Of a stretch of 64,000 nucleotides of DNA, positions 1 to 8,918 are shown piece after piece; within the stretch, counting starts at the first letter, position 1; the number at the start of each line of letters is the position of its first letter. The position numbers and the translations under genes were made by a program. This DNA is from Lacihabitans sp. CS3-21 (GTDB lineage Bacteria > Bacteroidota > Bacteroidia > Cytophagales > Spirosomataceae): contig NZ_RJUD01000004.1 in NCBI RefSeq assembly GCF_024343675.1, positions 62,001 through 126,000 on the forward strand. The letters run 5' to 3'. The notes beneath the pieces were generated by a model, which worked only from the letters and a program-made list of their open reading frames with translations, had not been told where the DNA came from and searched no databases.

Positions 1-945
1 TTTATATGCTTCCCACACATCAGAATCAGCCTTGGCGGGTAGCCTATGTGTACTTGGAATTATTATAGGAACATTGTTTTCCTTTAAAGCATTTATGGCT
101 GTTTCAGAATAAACAGCACCCACTATAACAGGAAATTTTATTTGTTGAGCTACACAAAATGAAATGGCTTCTAGTGCTTCTTTGTCATTTCCAATTTGAA
201 TGTATAACCTATCATTTCCTTTCAATACACCATTCATGGCCGAAAGTTTTAAGTTATCATATACATTGTTTTCTGTGGCCAGGAGTTTGGCTTGAGCAAA
301 AAACTTGTTCAATTCTTCAACGGTTGTTTGATAATTCTCATTTTTCTTGGCTTCTCTAGTTCCAGTTGTAAAGTCAAAAGAGGTTGTCATTTTAGATGGC
401 CAATTTAACCAAACACCATCGTCAGCTTTCAAAAGAGCGTCTTCCCAGTTCCAGCCATCCAAATACATAACAGATGATCTTCCTGAAATCAAACCTCCTT
501 CTGGAGTAGCTTGGGTGATTAAAACACCATTACTTCTAACCGTAGGAATTACTTCAGAATCTGTATTGTAGGCTATTAAAGCTCTTACATTTGAGTTAAG
601 TTGACCAATTTCTTGGTAATCAGACGTAGTTCTTACTGCTTCTATTTCAGTTAATCCAAGAGCGTTTACTGGAGAAATAAGGCCTGGGTAAATATGCTTT
701 CCGCCCACATTGACTTTTTTGGCAGAAGCATAATTGGCAGAAATATCTCCTTCAGAAACTGAAGTTATTTTGCCATTTTCAATTACCAATGAACCATTAT
801 TTATTTCTCTGCCGTTTCCAACGAAAATTTTGGCGTTTGTAAAAACTGTAACGCCTGCGACAGATTTGCCAGCTGCTGGGTTTTGAGCCATTAAGCACTG
901 ACTAATCAAAATTAGATTTATTGCTATGATTATTTTTTTCATCAT
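1..945 (-). CDS. Secreted amidohydrolase-family protein, 3' end beyond the left edge
   Basis: This frame stays open from tandem ATGs at 945 and 942 to the window edge, so about 315 N-terminal residues are seen and the C-terminus is missing. Residues 1-21 form a Sec signal peptide ending in LMAQ. The next part resembles the small beta-sandwich and first barrel strand of imidazolonepropionase-like amidohydrolases (INNGSLVIENGKI, then KHIYPGLI). The metal-binding HxH that normally follows PGxxD is absent; the sequence reads PVNALGLTEIE. It starts 3 bases after the stop of the upstream amidohydrolase on the same strand, so the two are almost certainly co-transcribed. It resembles the first half of that neighbour, so a duplication is likely. 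It could be a periplasmic pseudoenzyme or a subunit; substrate unknown. Confidence 0.8.
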   Translation of the reverse strand, partial: MMKKIIIAINLILISQCLMAQNPAAGKSVAGVTVFTNAKIFVGNGREINNGSLVIENGKITSVSEGDISANYASAKKVNVGGKHIYPGLISPVNALGLTEIEAVRTTSDYQEIGQLNSNVRALIAYNTDSEVIPTVRSNGVLITQATPEGGLISGRSSVMYLDGWNWEDALLKADDGVWLNWPSKMTTSFDFTTGTREAKKNENYQTTVEELNKFFAQAKLLATENNVYDNLKLSAMNGVLKGNDRLYIQIGNDKEALEAISFCVAQQIKFPVIVGAVYSETAINALKENNVPIIIPSTHRLPAKADSDVWEAYK

Positions 946-947
946 TC

Positions 948-3900
948 TTAGTTTTGATTGTTCATTTTTTCTAAATATTCATCCAAATTTTCAACCGATA
1001 CTCCATCATATTCTAAAATAGCATCACAATGAAAATCTGATGGTCTTGTTCTGTTTGTAGGTCTAACTGTTGGAGTTCCTTTACTTTTTTCAAGTAAAAG
1101 TTTCTGAATGATTCTATTTTTCTCTGTTTCTACGCTTTTGAATTTGATTGATTCATTTTCAAGGTCAAAATAGATTGTACCATCGATGATAGTCTTTTCT
1201 GGTTTTGCATAAACCGAAAGTGGATTATCTGTCCAAAGAACCAAATCTGCATCTTTCCCTTTTTTAATAGATCCTAATCTGTCATCTAAATGCAACATTT
1301 TAGCGGGATTGAGTGTAACTGTTTTCCAAGCTTGCTCTTCTGTCAAACCACCATAAAGGATGGTTTTAGCAGCTTCTTGGTTTAATCTTCTGGCCATTTC
1401 AGCATCATCAGAGTTTATGGCTGTGTTTACACCTACTTTGGTCATAATGGCTGCATTGTAAGGGATTGCCTCTTTTACTTCCATTTTATATGCCCACCAG
1501 TCTGAGAATGTCGATGCATTGATACTTCTTGCTTTCATTTTATCCGCAACTTTGTAACCTTCCAAAATGTGGGTCAAAGTGTTCACTTTAAAACCTAAAG
1601 AGTCAGCCAATTTCATTAACATATTGATTTCTGACTGTACATAAGAGTGACAAGTAATATTTCTTTTTCCGTCTAAGATTTCAACCAAAGCATCTAGTTC
1701 TAGGTCTCTTCTTGGTGCAATAAGACCAGTTTTAACTTTTTGATTGTTATAGTTGGCCCATTCCTTCTTATACGCTATAGCTCTTGTAAATGCATCAGTA
1801 AAAACTTGCTCCACGCCCATTCTAGTACTTGGGTAGCGATTTGGAGCTTGTGGTGCGTTGCCTCTTTTTACGTTTTCACCTAAAGCAAACTTGATGAATT
1901 TTGGAGAATTCGGCATAATCAAGTTTTCTGCAGTTTCGCCCCACTTAAGTTTTATAATGGCCGATTGACCGCCAATACAGTCAGCAGATCCGTGTAGTAG
2001 TTGCGAAGTTGTTACCCCACCAGCCAATTGGCGATAAATATTAATATCTTCCGAGTTTACTACGTCTTCTTGTCTAACTTCAGATGAAACCGTTTCTACT
2101 TCATTGATTGAAAACAATGCAATATGACTATGTTCATCTATAATTCCGTTGGTAAGATGCTTTCCTGTGCCATCTACAACTTTAGCTCCCACAGCCGATA
2201 AGTTTTTGCCAACGTTTTCAATTTTGCCATCTTTCACCAGAACATCACCCGTCATATTTCCTTCGGTCTCGTTTGTCCAAATGGTAGCGTTTTTAATCAG
2301 CAAATCTTGTTTTGCAGGGATTGAAGGATTGCCAAATGCGACAAAAGGATAAACCAAATCTCCAACTTTAGGGAGGTCAGCCTTTTTTGTACTATCTGTT
2401 TTGGCTTTTTCAGTAGTTGTTTCCTCCAATGAAGCAGACCAAACAAAAGACTGTCCACTAGGATCTTTGCCTTCTCCTGATATTTTTTTGTCAGAAATAA
2501 AACCTGAAAGTCTATATGAACCTGCCTCTTTTTTCTTGTAGCTTATTGTTAAGAAATTCCTATCTCTTACTGTGGTTGCTTTTATTTTGGTTGTGTCATT
2601 TTCGAAAAACTCAAGTGAGGGCTTGTCGTTTTCACCTGTGATTTCTAATTTAGAAAACCCTGGGAGATTTACTTTGTATTTGCCATTGATAGTGGATAAA
2701 CTTAAATCTGTAATCACAAATTTTTGGCCTTGAACCCAGTTTTCTAATAATTTAGCTTTTGCATCAAAAATATCTTCATTAGAAATCAAGAAGTTTGCGA
2801 TAAGACCAGTTTTTATTGAACCAACTAAGTTATCAATTTTGAAAGCTTTCGCTGGTTGATTGGTGAGAGCATCTAAAGCAGCTCCTTTATCAAGTCCATG
2901 GGCTACAGCTTTTTGTAAATTCCCGAAGAATTGTGATTTATCTACTAAATCTGAAGTAGTTATAGAAAAGCTGATTTGGTTCGACGCCAATTTTCCTAAA
3001 TTTGTTGGGGCGAGTTCCCAGTGCTTAAGGTCAGTTAGTGAAACAGATTCAGCATCTAATGGATCTTCAACATCTAAAGCTTTCGGGAAATTAATGGGTG
3101 CAATTATATGGGTATTGAGTTTTTTGATTTCTTCAATCCTTTGATAATCGTCTCCTCCAGATTTAAGTATATATTTTTGACCAAACTCTTTGCCAATTTT
3201 ATCGGCTCTAAGAGCATCTAAAATGCTTTTTCCATGAAAAACCGATGGTAAAGTCATACTGCTAGACAAAGCCTCTAATGATAAATTTCTCTCGGAATTA
3301 TTTCCGCCGTTTTTAAGCCAAGTGGCATCGTAGTAAGCCTGACGAAGCAAAGCAACAGAACCCATCAATGAAACTGGATAAGACTGCGTGCTTGAACCCT
3401 TTTCAAATGAAAAATGAGCTGAAACGTCAGACTTTAACAAAACCTCGTTTTCTTTTCCATTCGCTAAAGAAACCAATGCAGAATTTCCTCTAGCAATACC
3501 GTCCTTTGAATGAGAAATGACTGCTCCAAAACCAATTTTCCTCAAATCTTCGGCTCCTTTAGGATTCGCCTTAAAAATTTCGGAAGCTTTGGTTTCTGGT
3601 TTTATGGCCTGATTCCAGTAATATGCTCCATCTTTTAGTGAGTTGAATTGTGTTTCAAAGAAATTTCCACCTCTCGTTCTTTTGATTTCGGGCATTCCAT
3701 AGTCTGAATAAGCATCTACAAATCCAGGATATATGTGTTTTCCTGCCAAATCAAAAACTTGGGCTGATTTAGGAAAGTCAAAATCTTTTCCCACTTTCTC
3801 AATTCTGTCGCCTTTGATCAGTAACCATCCATTAGAAATGGTAGTTTTTCCGTCGACATGAATGGTGGCATTTTTGAACAAACTATATTCTGGGCGTTTG

Positions 3901-3992
3901 TCTCGTACCCCATTTTCGTGGAAGGTGGGTTGGGCATAAGCAGCCAATCCCAGTCCAAATAGATTTAATAAAAAGAGAAATAGTCTTTTCAT
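948..3992 (-). CDS. Large secreted two-domain amidohydrolase
   Basis: A 1014-residue protein with a signal peptide (residues 1-20, ending AAYAQ) and two successive amidohydrolase-like halves. The first half (about 35-440) keeps the strand motif YPGFVDAY but has lost the metal-binding HxH. The second half (about 565-970) has an intact-looking site: HSH near residue 620, a later TH near 807 and the NSDD aspartates near 860. These are the positions expected of a mononuclear or binuclear metal hydrolase of the imidazolonepropionase/prolidase-like group. A low-complexity Lys/Thr linker joins the halves. The fused double length is unusual for the superfamily but is seen in Bacteroidota. It is the first gene of an operon with the partial gene downstream. 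Hydrolysis of a cyclic amide or dipeptide in the periplasm is the family-level guess; the substrate cannot be told. Confidence 0.85.
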   Translation of the reverse strand: MKRLFLFLLNLFGLGLAAYAQPTFHENGVRDKRPEYSLFKNATIHVDGKTTISNGWLLIKGDRIEKVGKDFDFPKSAQVFDLAGKHIYPGFVDAYSDYGMPEIKRTRGGNFFETQFNSLKDGAYYWNQAIKPETKASEIFKANPKGAEDLRKIGFGAVISHSKDGIARGNSALVSLANGKENEVLLKSDVSAHFSFEKGSSTQSYPVSLMGSVALLRQAYYDATWLKNGGNNSERNLSLEALSSSMTLPSVFHGKSILDALRADKIGKEFGQKYILKSGGDDYQRIEEIKKLNTHIIAPINFPKALDVEDPLDAESVSLTDLKHWELAPTNLGKLASNQISFSITTSDLVDKSQFFGNLQKAVAHGLDKGAALDALTNQPAKAFKIDNLVGSIKTGLIANFLISNEDIFDAKAKLLENWVQGQKFVITDLSLSTINGKYKVNLPGFSKLEITGENDKPSLEFFENDTTKIKATTVRDRNFLTISYKKKEAGSYRLSGFISDKKISGEGKDPSGQSFVWSASLEETTTEKAKTDSTKKADLPKVGDLVYPFVAFGNPSIPAKQDLLIKNATIWTNETEGNMTGDVLVKDGKIENVGKNLSAVGAKVVDGTGKHLTNGIIDEHSHIALFSINEVETVSSEVRQEDVVNSEDINIYRQLAGGVTTSQLLHGSADCIGGQSAIIKLKWGETAENLIMPNSPKFIKFALGENVKRGNAPQAPNRYPSTRMGVEQVFTDAFTRAIAYKKEWANYNNQKVKTGLIAPRRDLELDALVEILDGKRNITCHSYVQSEINMLMKLADSLGFKVNTLTHILEGYKVADKMKARSINASTFSDWWAYKMEVKEAIPYNAAIMTKVGVNTAINSDDAEMARRLNQEAAKTILYGGLTEEQAWKTVTLNPAKMLHLDDRLGSIKKGKDADLVLWTDNPLSVYAKPEKTIIDGTIYFDLENESIKFKSVETEKNRIIQKLLLEKSKGTPTVRPTNRTRPSDFHCDAILEYDGVSVENLDEYLEKMNNQN

Positions 3993-4141
3993 AAGTATAG
4001 TTTAAATGATGATTAATAATCTTTAAAGATAATATAATCATAGTTTTATTTTTTTGAAAATGAAGTTTTTTTGCTGGTTTTATAGACTAAAGTTTACTTT
4101 TTGTTGATTTAGGGAAATTGGGCTTTTTTACTTTGCAATCC

Positions 4142-4186
4142 TACAAAAAAAAATGTCTCAGTGGAAGTTTCCAATGAGACATTTTT
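4142..4186 (-). terminator. Hairpin terminator of the 7879-4205 operon
   Basis: The arms 4153-4166 and 4169-4182 pair with one mismatch around a 2-base loop. On the minus strand the hairpin is followed by a run of nine T. It lies 20-60 bases downstream of the blue-copper protein gene and separates it from the amidohydrolase operon. Confidence 0.8.
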
Positions 4187-4204
4187 TAAATATCTAAATT
4201 TCAA

Positions 4205-6193
4205 TTATTTTACACGTAATGTACCTTGCATCAGCGTGTAATGCCCTGGAAATGTACAGACAAAAGTATAATTTCCAGGTTTTGAAGGTGCAGCGAAATA
4301 AATCGTTTCTGACGACTCAGGCTCCAATATTCCAGTGTGATAAATCACCTCTTCTAGATTTGGAATGTAGTTTTGCTGAGCTCCTTCTAAGCCAAGCTCA
4401 AGGGCTGCCTTTCCTACCTTATCTACTGTATTAGGTTTAACAATCAATAAGTTATGCAACATATCGTCATTGTTTTCAAAAACCAATTTAATTTTTGAGC
4501 CTGGTTTCACTTGAATATTGTTGATATCGAACTTTAAACCAGGTTTTGTACCAATGGTGATAGTTTGATCAACAGCGTTATTCCAACTTTCAGGCATTTT
4601 GTTAATTCTTTTGGCAGATGCTGGCATTGGAGCAACTTTCATATCTTCCATTTTGTGATTTTCATGACTCATAGCTTTTTCTTTTACTCCAAAAATCGAT
4701 AAATCAACCTTTGAATCAGCAATATTGATCTGATTCAAAGTATAATATCCCACATTATGAAGTAAAGGCTTGTTTTGGCTATTCAAAATACCTTCCATTT
4801 TCACTTCATGAATATAGCCTAATCGCAAAGTGTCCAAAACGATTCTTACACTAAGGTTATCTTCCGCTACTTTTATTCCTTTAATTTTAAGTTTCAAATT
4901 GTTAATAACCGGACTTCCGTAAAAGTGGTGATATTTATAATTAAAACTATTAAAGCTATAATTATCAGCATCTAAGGCAGATTTTTTATCTACTTCTTGT
5001 GTAAATTCTATTTGAAAACCGTCAGGCATAGATTTGATTGTTTTCATTTCGAAGGGTGTATTTCCTGTCCAAATCATTCGTTGCAATCCAAATTTTTCTT
5101 TACCTGTAGATGCCCAGCCACGGCTCGTCATCCCAACAAACATTGAGCCATCCAATCCCCATTTCATCCGTAAAATACCTGAACTAAATCCTTCTCTGAA
5201 TGGAAAACAAGCACCTTGGTAAACGCCGTTTACTTTTTCGAGGTACATTCTCATTATTTTACTGTGACCTTGATCACCGACAAACATTTGGCCTTCAAAG
5301 GGTCCAAAGTTTTTTGGCGAGTCCAATTCCAGAATATCGGAGGTAGAAATACCCATTAAAGTATGTGGAAACCAAACAGCAGGTGGTTTTATACCCGGTA
5401 CTCTTTTGGCCACATCGTACAAGGGTTCTCCGGTATCAGGAATATCTTTAAGAGTAAGTTTTACAGGAGAATCTTTCTCTCCTGACCAAATTAAACCAGC
5501 TGCATTACCGGCAAAATCTCCTTTTTCCAAGTGTGTAACTCTTCCAGAACCAACCCAGTCGCCTTGGTTTTCAGTATAAAAAATATCTCCGGCCTTATTG
5601 ATATTGAAACCTGAAGGTGAGCGAAGTCCGGTTGCCCAAGGTGTCATTTTGCCATCTGGGCTAATTTTCAGCATCCATCCACGCCATTTTGAAAGACTTG
5701 CTCCTCTTCCAATCCAATCTAAATTAAGCGTGAAAAGCATGTCTTTGTTCGGCAGTAATATCGGGCCATAAGAATATTGGTGATAATTGCCCGAAAGTGG
5801 CCATTTGTAAAAAGTCTTATAAGAATCTATTATTTCGTCACCATTTTTGTCTTCCAAAGTGGTAACTTCCCCCCTTTGCGTGGCGAAAAATTTATTGTCG
5901 ATATAATTTAGACCCAAAACTTCGTGCATTCCCTCTGCTATTTTTTTATAAATTGGCGGAGTGTTATCAATCATATAGGGATTTTTGATTAAAAAAATCT
6001 CACCTCTCCTTGTTGAAGTTGCAATATTTCCATCATTGAGAACAGTTAGCCCTCCTACTTCCATTTCAACTCCTTCTGGCGTCGGGAGCGTAATTATTTT
6101 ATAGAAATCATCCTCCGTTTGTGGTTTTTGTTGTGCCTTAATATTTTGACACAAAAACAAAAATGAAATACCTGTTAATATTATATGTTTCAT
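4205..6193 (-). CDS. Secreted beta-propeller protein with C-terminal azurin-like copper domain
   Basis: A 662-residue protein with a Sec signal peptide (1-20). Residues about 25-390 look like the propeller of the glucose/sorbosone dehydrogenase or PVC-type family (for example GLRSPSGFNINKAGDIFYTENQGDW split over two blades), without a heme CxxCH. Residues about 540-662 are a plastocyanin/azurin-like cupredoxin. All four type 1 copper ligands are visible: His580 (MLHNLL), Cys646, His651 (CTFPGH) and Met655. An electron-transfer role coupled to periplasmic oxidation is inferred from this fold combination. It begins 4 bases after the DUF1080/PA14-like gene and so shares its operon. A protein at the right end of the window carries a closely similar copper domain. 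Confidence 0.85.
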   Translation of the reverse strand: MKHIILTGISFLFLCQNIKAQQKPQTEDDFYKIITLPTPEGVEMEVGGLTVLNDGNIATSTRRGEIFLIKNPYMIDNTPPIYKKIAEGMHEVLGLNYIDNKFFATQRGEVTTLEDKNGDEIIDSYKTFYKWPLSGNYHQYSYGPILLPNKDMLFTLNLDWIGRGASLSKWRGWMLKISPDGKMTPWATGLRSPSGFNINKAGDIFYTENQGDWVGSGRVTHLEKGDFAGNAAGLIWSGEKDSPVKLTLKDIPDTGEPLYDVAKRVPGIKPPAVWFPHTLMGISTSDILELDSPKNFGPFEGQMFVGDQGHSKIMRMYLEKVNGVYQGACFPFREGFSSGILRMKWGLDGSMFVGMTSRGWASTGKEKFGLQRMIWTGNTPFEMKTIKSMPDGFQIEFTQEVDKKSALDADNYSFNSFNYKYHHFYGSPVINNLKLKIKGIKVAEDNLSVRIVLDTLRLGYIHEVKMEGILNSQNKPLLHNVGYYTLNQINIADSKVDLSIFGVKEKAMSHENHKMEDMKVAPMPASAKRINKMPESWNNAVDQTITIGTKPGLKFDINNIQVKPGSKIKLVFENNDDMLHNLLIVKPNTVDKVGKAALELGLEGAQQNYIPNLEEVIYHTGILEPESSETIYFAAPSKPGNYTFVCTFPGHYTLMQGTLRVK

Positions 6194-6196
6194 GAT

Positions 6197-7879
6197 TTAC
6201 CAAGTTAAAGTATAAGCAATTTTTCCAGTCAAATTAGTCCTCAAATAGTATTTCCCATTAATTTCTTTTATATAAACCTTCGCTTTTTCATTAATTTCAA
6301 TGTAAAAATTATCAACTTTGTACAAATTATCGCTAAGCTTGGTTATTTCATTGCTTATGGCAATTGTATAGCCAAATTTTAAATTCTGATTAGAGGTAAT
6401 CTCACAAAAAAGCCCACCATTACTAGGTGAAAATTTTTGTGTGAAGTTCGCATTTTTCCAATTGTACGAATAAGTCGGAACCCCGCCTTCATCCAAATCG
6501 TAGCCAGTATTGACAAATTCAGTATAAACATCAGATTTAGGCTGGACTTCATTGCTGAGTTCAAAAAATGGTATTTCATCATTCAGAACTGTGAGTAATC
6601 CAGATGGATAAAGTAACTGCGGTTCTCCCCTTTCATGCCACATTTGCGTAACATCGGCAAATTTACCTTTCCAAACTTGCAGAAGCGATCCATTGTCTAA
6701 ATCAAACGAATAATGAATTTTTTCAGGAGTGCCTACCGAAATCACCTTAGTTAGTTTAGTTTCGTTAAAATTCAAAAAAGACCTTATTGTTTTGGCCTTA
6801 CTTTCTACATTATCGATAAATATTCCACCTTCTAACTGTCTGGTAGGGAGTGTTTTAGGGTCGTTTAATCCATAAGGTCTAAAGTCAGCTCCAGAAACTT
6901 CTATACCAAACACAGGTCTCCAATAAATTGGATGATAAATATACTCGAAACTGTGCTTTCCAGCCTTGATTTCTTTTAAACCCGAAATAGGATTTCTATA
7001 CAAATATTCTCCAGAACCCACCACTTGTTCTCCATCTATCAAAAGTTTTCCAGTTCCCTGGTGTTCCAAGGTGAATCCATACATTGCATCTTTTTCTACT
7101 GTCAAATCTCCTTTATAATGAAGAATATATTTATTGAAATTATTCGGAATGTCTGTAGTCAAGGCTGCACTTTTTCCACTTACTTTTTCTTGCTTTTTTG
7201 ATTCAAAAGAGCGGTCAGCGTTGTAAGTTTCTTCTAATGTGTAAGTTAGGTTACTGATTGATATAGGTTTCTTTTTCTCAAATCCTATATATTCAAAGTC
7301 TTTGAATGCCAGTAAGCCGGTCTGATTAGTGAATGAAAGACTTCCATTTGTACTTTTTAGATTGGGCAAAAGTACATTTGAATGAATGAGCAAATCATTC
7401 AAAATAACTTTTTCAATAACTGGAATGCCGTTTAATCCAGTTAGTGACAAGACCAATTCCACTTTTTGCCACAAACCTTCCTTTCTTTTGGCTTCTGCCA
7501 AAGGTTTAATGATTGTTTCGTTGTTCTTTAATATGGCTCCAAATGTATCATTTGAATTCATATCAAAAATCAAGCTCAAATTATCCCCAAGATTCAGTTT
7601 CGCATTTCCTGATTTTGATTGCAAAATATAAAATTTCAATTTTAGGTCTTGTAATTTTATTGCGGACACAATGCTGCTGTTTGGAGCTTTCGAGTAAATA
7701 ATCGAATTTCCATCAATTATTTGGGTTTTCTTTTCATTGATTGGATTCAATGTAATCTTACTTGCATTTTGCCAAGGACTGGAAATACTCCAAGTGAGCG
7801 TATTGAGCGGGAAATCCTTCTGTCCAAACACCAAAAGCGTTTGTAACAATAAGAGTTTTAGAATTATTATTTTCTTCAT
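6197..7879 (-). CDS. Secreted DUF1080-like / PA14-like carbohydrate-associated protein
   Basis: A 560-residue exported protein (signal peptide 1-19, ending VFGQ). The first 200 residues resemble the concanavalin-like DUF1080 domain (3-keto-disaccharide hydrolase family). A middle segment, about 230-330, has PA14-like features (GTGKLLIDGEQVVGSG, then a GLKEIKAGKHSFEY-type strand). The C-terminal 200 residues are beta-rich and unassigned. It is the first gene of a two-gene operon with the propeller/cupredoxin protein, a partnership often seen in Bacteroidota loci for extracellular sugar oxidation or breakdown. Catalytic residues cannot be assigned by eye, so it could be a purely binding protein. 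Confidence 0.7.
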   Translation of the reverse strand: MKKIIILKLLLLQTLLVFGQKDFPLNTLTWSISSPWQNASKITLNPINEKKTQIIDGNSIIYSKAPNSSIVSAIKLQDLKLKFYILQSKSGNAKLNLGDNLSLIFDMNSNDTFGAILKNNETIIKPLAEAKRKEGLWQKVELVLSLTGLNGIPVIEKVILNDLLIHSNVLLPNLKSTNGSLSFTNQTGLLAFKDFEYIGFEKKKPISISNLTYTLEETYNADRSFESKKQEKVSGKSAALTTDIPNNFNKYILHYKGDLTVEKDAMYGFTLEHQGTGKLLIDGEQVVGSGEYLYRNPISGLKEIKAGKHSFEYIYHPIYWRPVFGIEVSGADFRPYGLNDPKTLPTRQLEGGIFIDNVESKAKTIRSFLNFNETKLTKVISVGTPEKIHYSFDLDNGSLLQVWKGKFADVTQMWHERGEPQLLYPSGLLTVLNDEIPFFELSNEVQPKSDVYTEFVNTGYDLDEGGVPTYSYNWKNANFTQKFSPSNGGLFCEITSNQNLKFGYTIAISNEITKLSDNLYKVDNFYIEINEKAKVYIKEINGKYYLRTNLTGKIAYTLTW

Positions 7880-7906
7880 TTAAAGTTAATTATTTAGAAT
7901 TATTTA

Positions 7907-7914
7907 CAAATTTA
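7907..7914 (-). promoter_or_regulatory. Bacteroidota-type -7 box for the 7879 operon
   Basis: The minus strand reads TAAATTTG, an exact fit to TAnnTTTG, 28 bases upstream of the ATG. No clear -33 TTG was found at the usual distance. Confidence 0.45.
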
Positions 7915-7970
7915 TTAATAAATGTTAATATTACACTTAAAGAATTTCTTTAGAAATATTTAAATATAAC

Positions 7971-7978
7971 TATTTTTG
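7971..7978 (+). promoter_or_regulatory. Bacteroidota-type -7 box for the nucleotidyltransferase gene
   Basis: TATTTTTG matches TAnnTTTG and ends 14 bases before the ATG at 7993. It forms a divergent promoter region with the box at 7907-7914. Confidence 0.5.
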
Positions 7979-7992
7979 CAAAAAAAAGATAA

Positions 7993-8892
7993 ATGAAACC
8001 TACACTATTGATTTTAGCGGCTGGTATGGGAAGTCGTTATGGAGGCATAAAACAGATTGACCCTTTTGGACCAAACGGAGAAACTATAATTGATTACTCA
8101 CTATATGATGCTATACGTTCTGGATTTGGAAAAGTTGTATTTATTATTCGTGAGGAACTTAAAGAAGACTTTATCAGACTTTTTGGTCCAAAATTAGAAG
8201 GAAAAATAGCATATGATTTTGCTATTCAAGGATTCCAAAGTTATGTTCCAGCAGATTTATCGGGTGTTAAGCGTGAAAAACCTTGGGGTACTGGTCATGC
8301 TGTTTTATGTGCTTGGGAACAAACAGAGACACCTTTTGCAGTAATAAATGCAGATGATTTCTATGGCTTTGAAGCTTTCAAGACTATGGCAGATTTTTTA
8401 AGTAGCAATATTGACGATGCCATGCATGCCATGATAGGCTATCAAATAAAAAATACACTTTCTGAAAACGGTACAGTTTCAAGAGGAGTATGTGTAACTA
8501 CTCCCGAGGGTCTTTTGATAAATGTGACCGAACGGACTAAAATAATTAAGCAAGAAAATGGTGAAATTGCATTTCTTGACGAAGGAGATCCAGTAATATT
8601 GGGAGAAAACACCCCTGTTTCGATGAATTTCTGGGGTTTTATGCCGAGTGTTTTTCCAGAAATAAAAGCTTTGTTTGAGACCTATGCCAGAGAAAATTTT
8701 GATGCTCCCAAAGCAGAATTTTATATTCCTAAAGTTATGAGTTATTTGATTGATACTGAAAAAGGAAATTGTAAAGTCTTCGAGAGTGCTTCTGATTGGT
8801 TCGGAGTAACTTATCCAGAAGATAAAGATATGGTTATAAGCCAATTGAATAGACTAATTAGCGAAGGGAAATATCCAAACAAATTGTGGTAA
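7993..8892 (+). CDS. Sugar-phosphate nucleotidyltransferase-like protein
   Basis: A 299-residue cytoplasmic protein of the nucleotidyltransferase fold (GT-A like). The N-terminus has the signature loop LAAGMGSRYGG with Lys19 (IKQIDPFG), the NTP-binding motif. The NADDFYG aspartates near residues 116-119 would bind the metal. The family transfers NMP to a sugar phosphate to make NDP-sugars. This Bacteroidota subgroup is usually annotated only as nucleotidyltransferase; the sugar is unknown. The gene is monocistronic, with its own promoter box and a strong terminator straight after the stop. Confidence 0.85.
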   Translation: MKPTLLILAAGMGSRYGGIKQIDPFGPNGETIIDYSLYDAIRSGFGKVVFIIREELKEDFIRLFGPKLEGKIAYDFAIQGFQSYVPADLSGVKREKPWGTGHAVLCAWEQTETPFAVINADDFYGFEAFKTMADFLSSNIDDAMHAMIGYQIKNTLSENGTVSRGVCVTTPEGLLINVTERTKIIKQENGEIAFLDEGDPVILGENTPVSMNFWGFMPSVFPEIKALFETYARENFDAPKAEFYIPKVMSYLIDTEKGNCKVFESASDWFGVTYPEDKDMVISQLNRLISEGKYPNKLW

Positions 8893-8918
8893 GCCGAGAT
8901 TAATTCTCGGCTTTTTTT
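8893..8918 (+). terminator. Intrinsic terminator after the nucleotidyltransferase gene
   Basis: The stem GCCGAGA/TCTCGGC (8893-8899 and 8905-8911) has a 5-base loop and is followed by seven T. It begins at the base after the stop codon. It overlaps the last codons of the convergent oxidoreductase gene, which ends at 8900. Confidence 0.9.
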
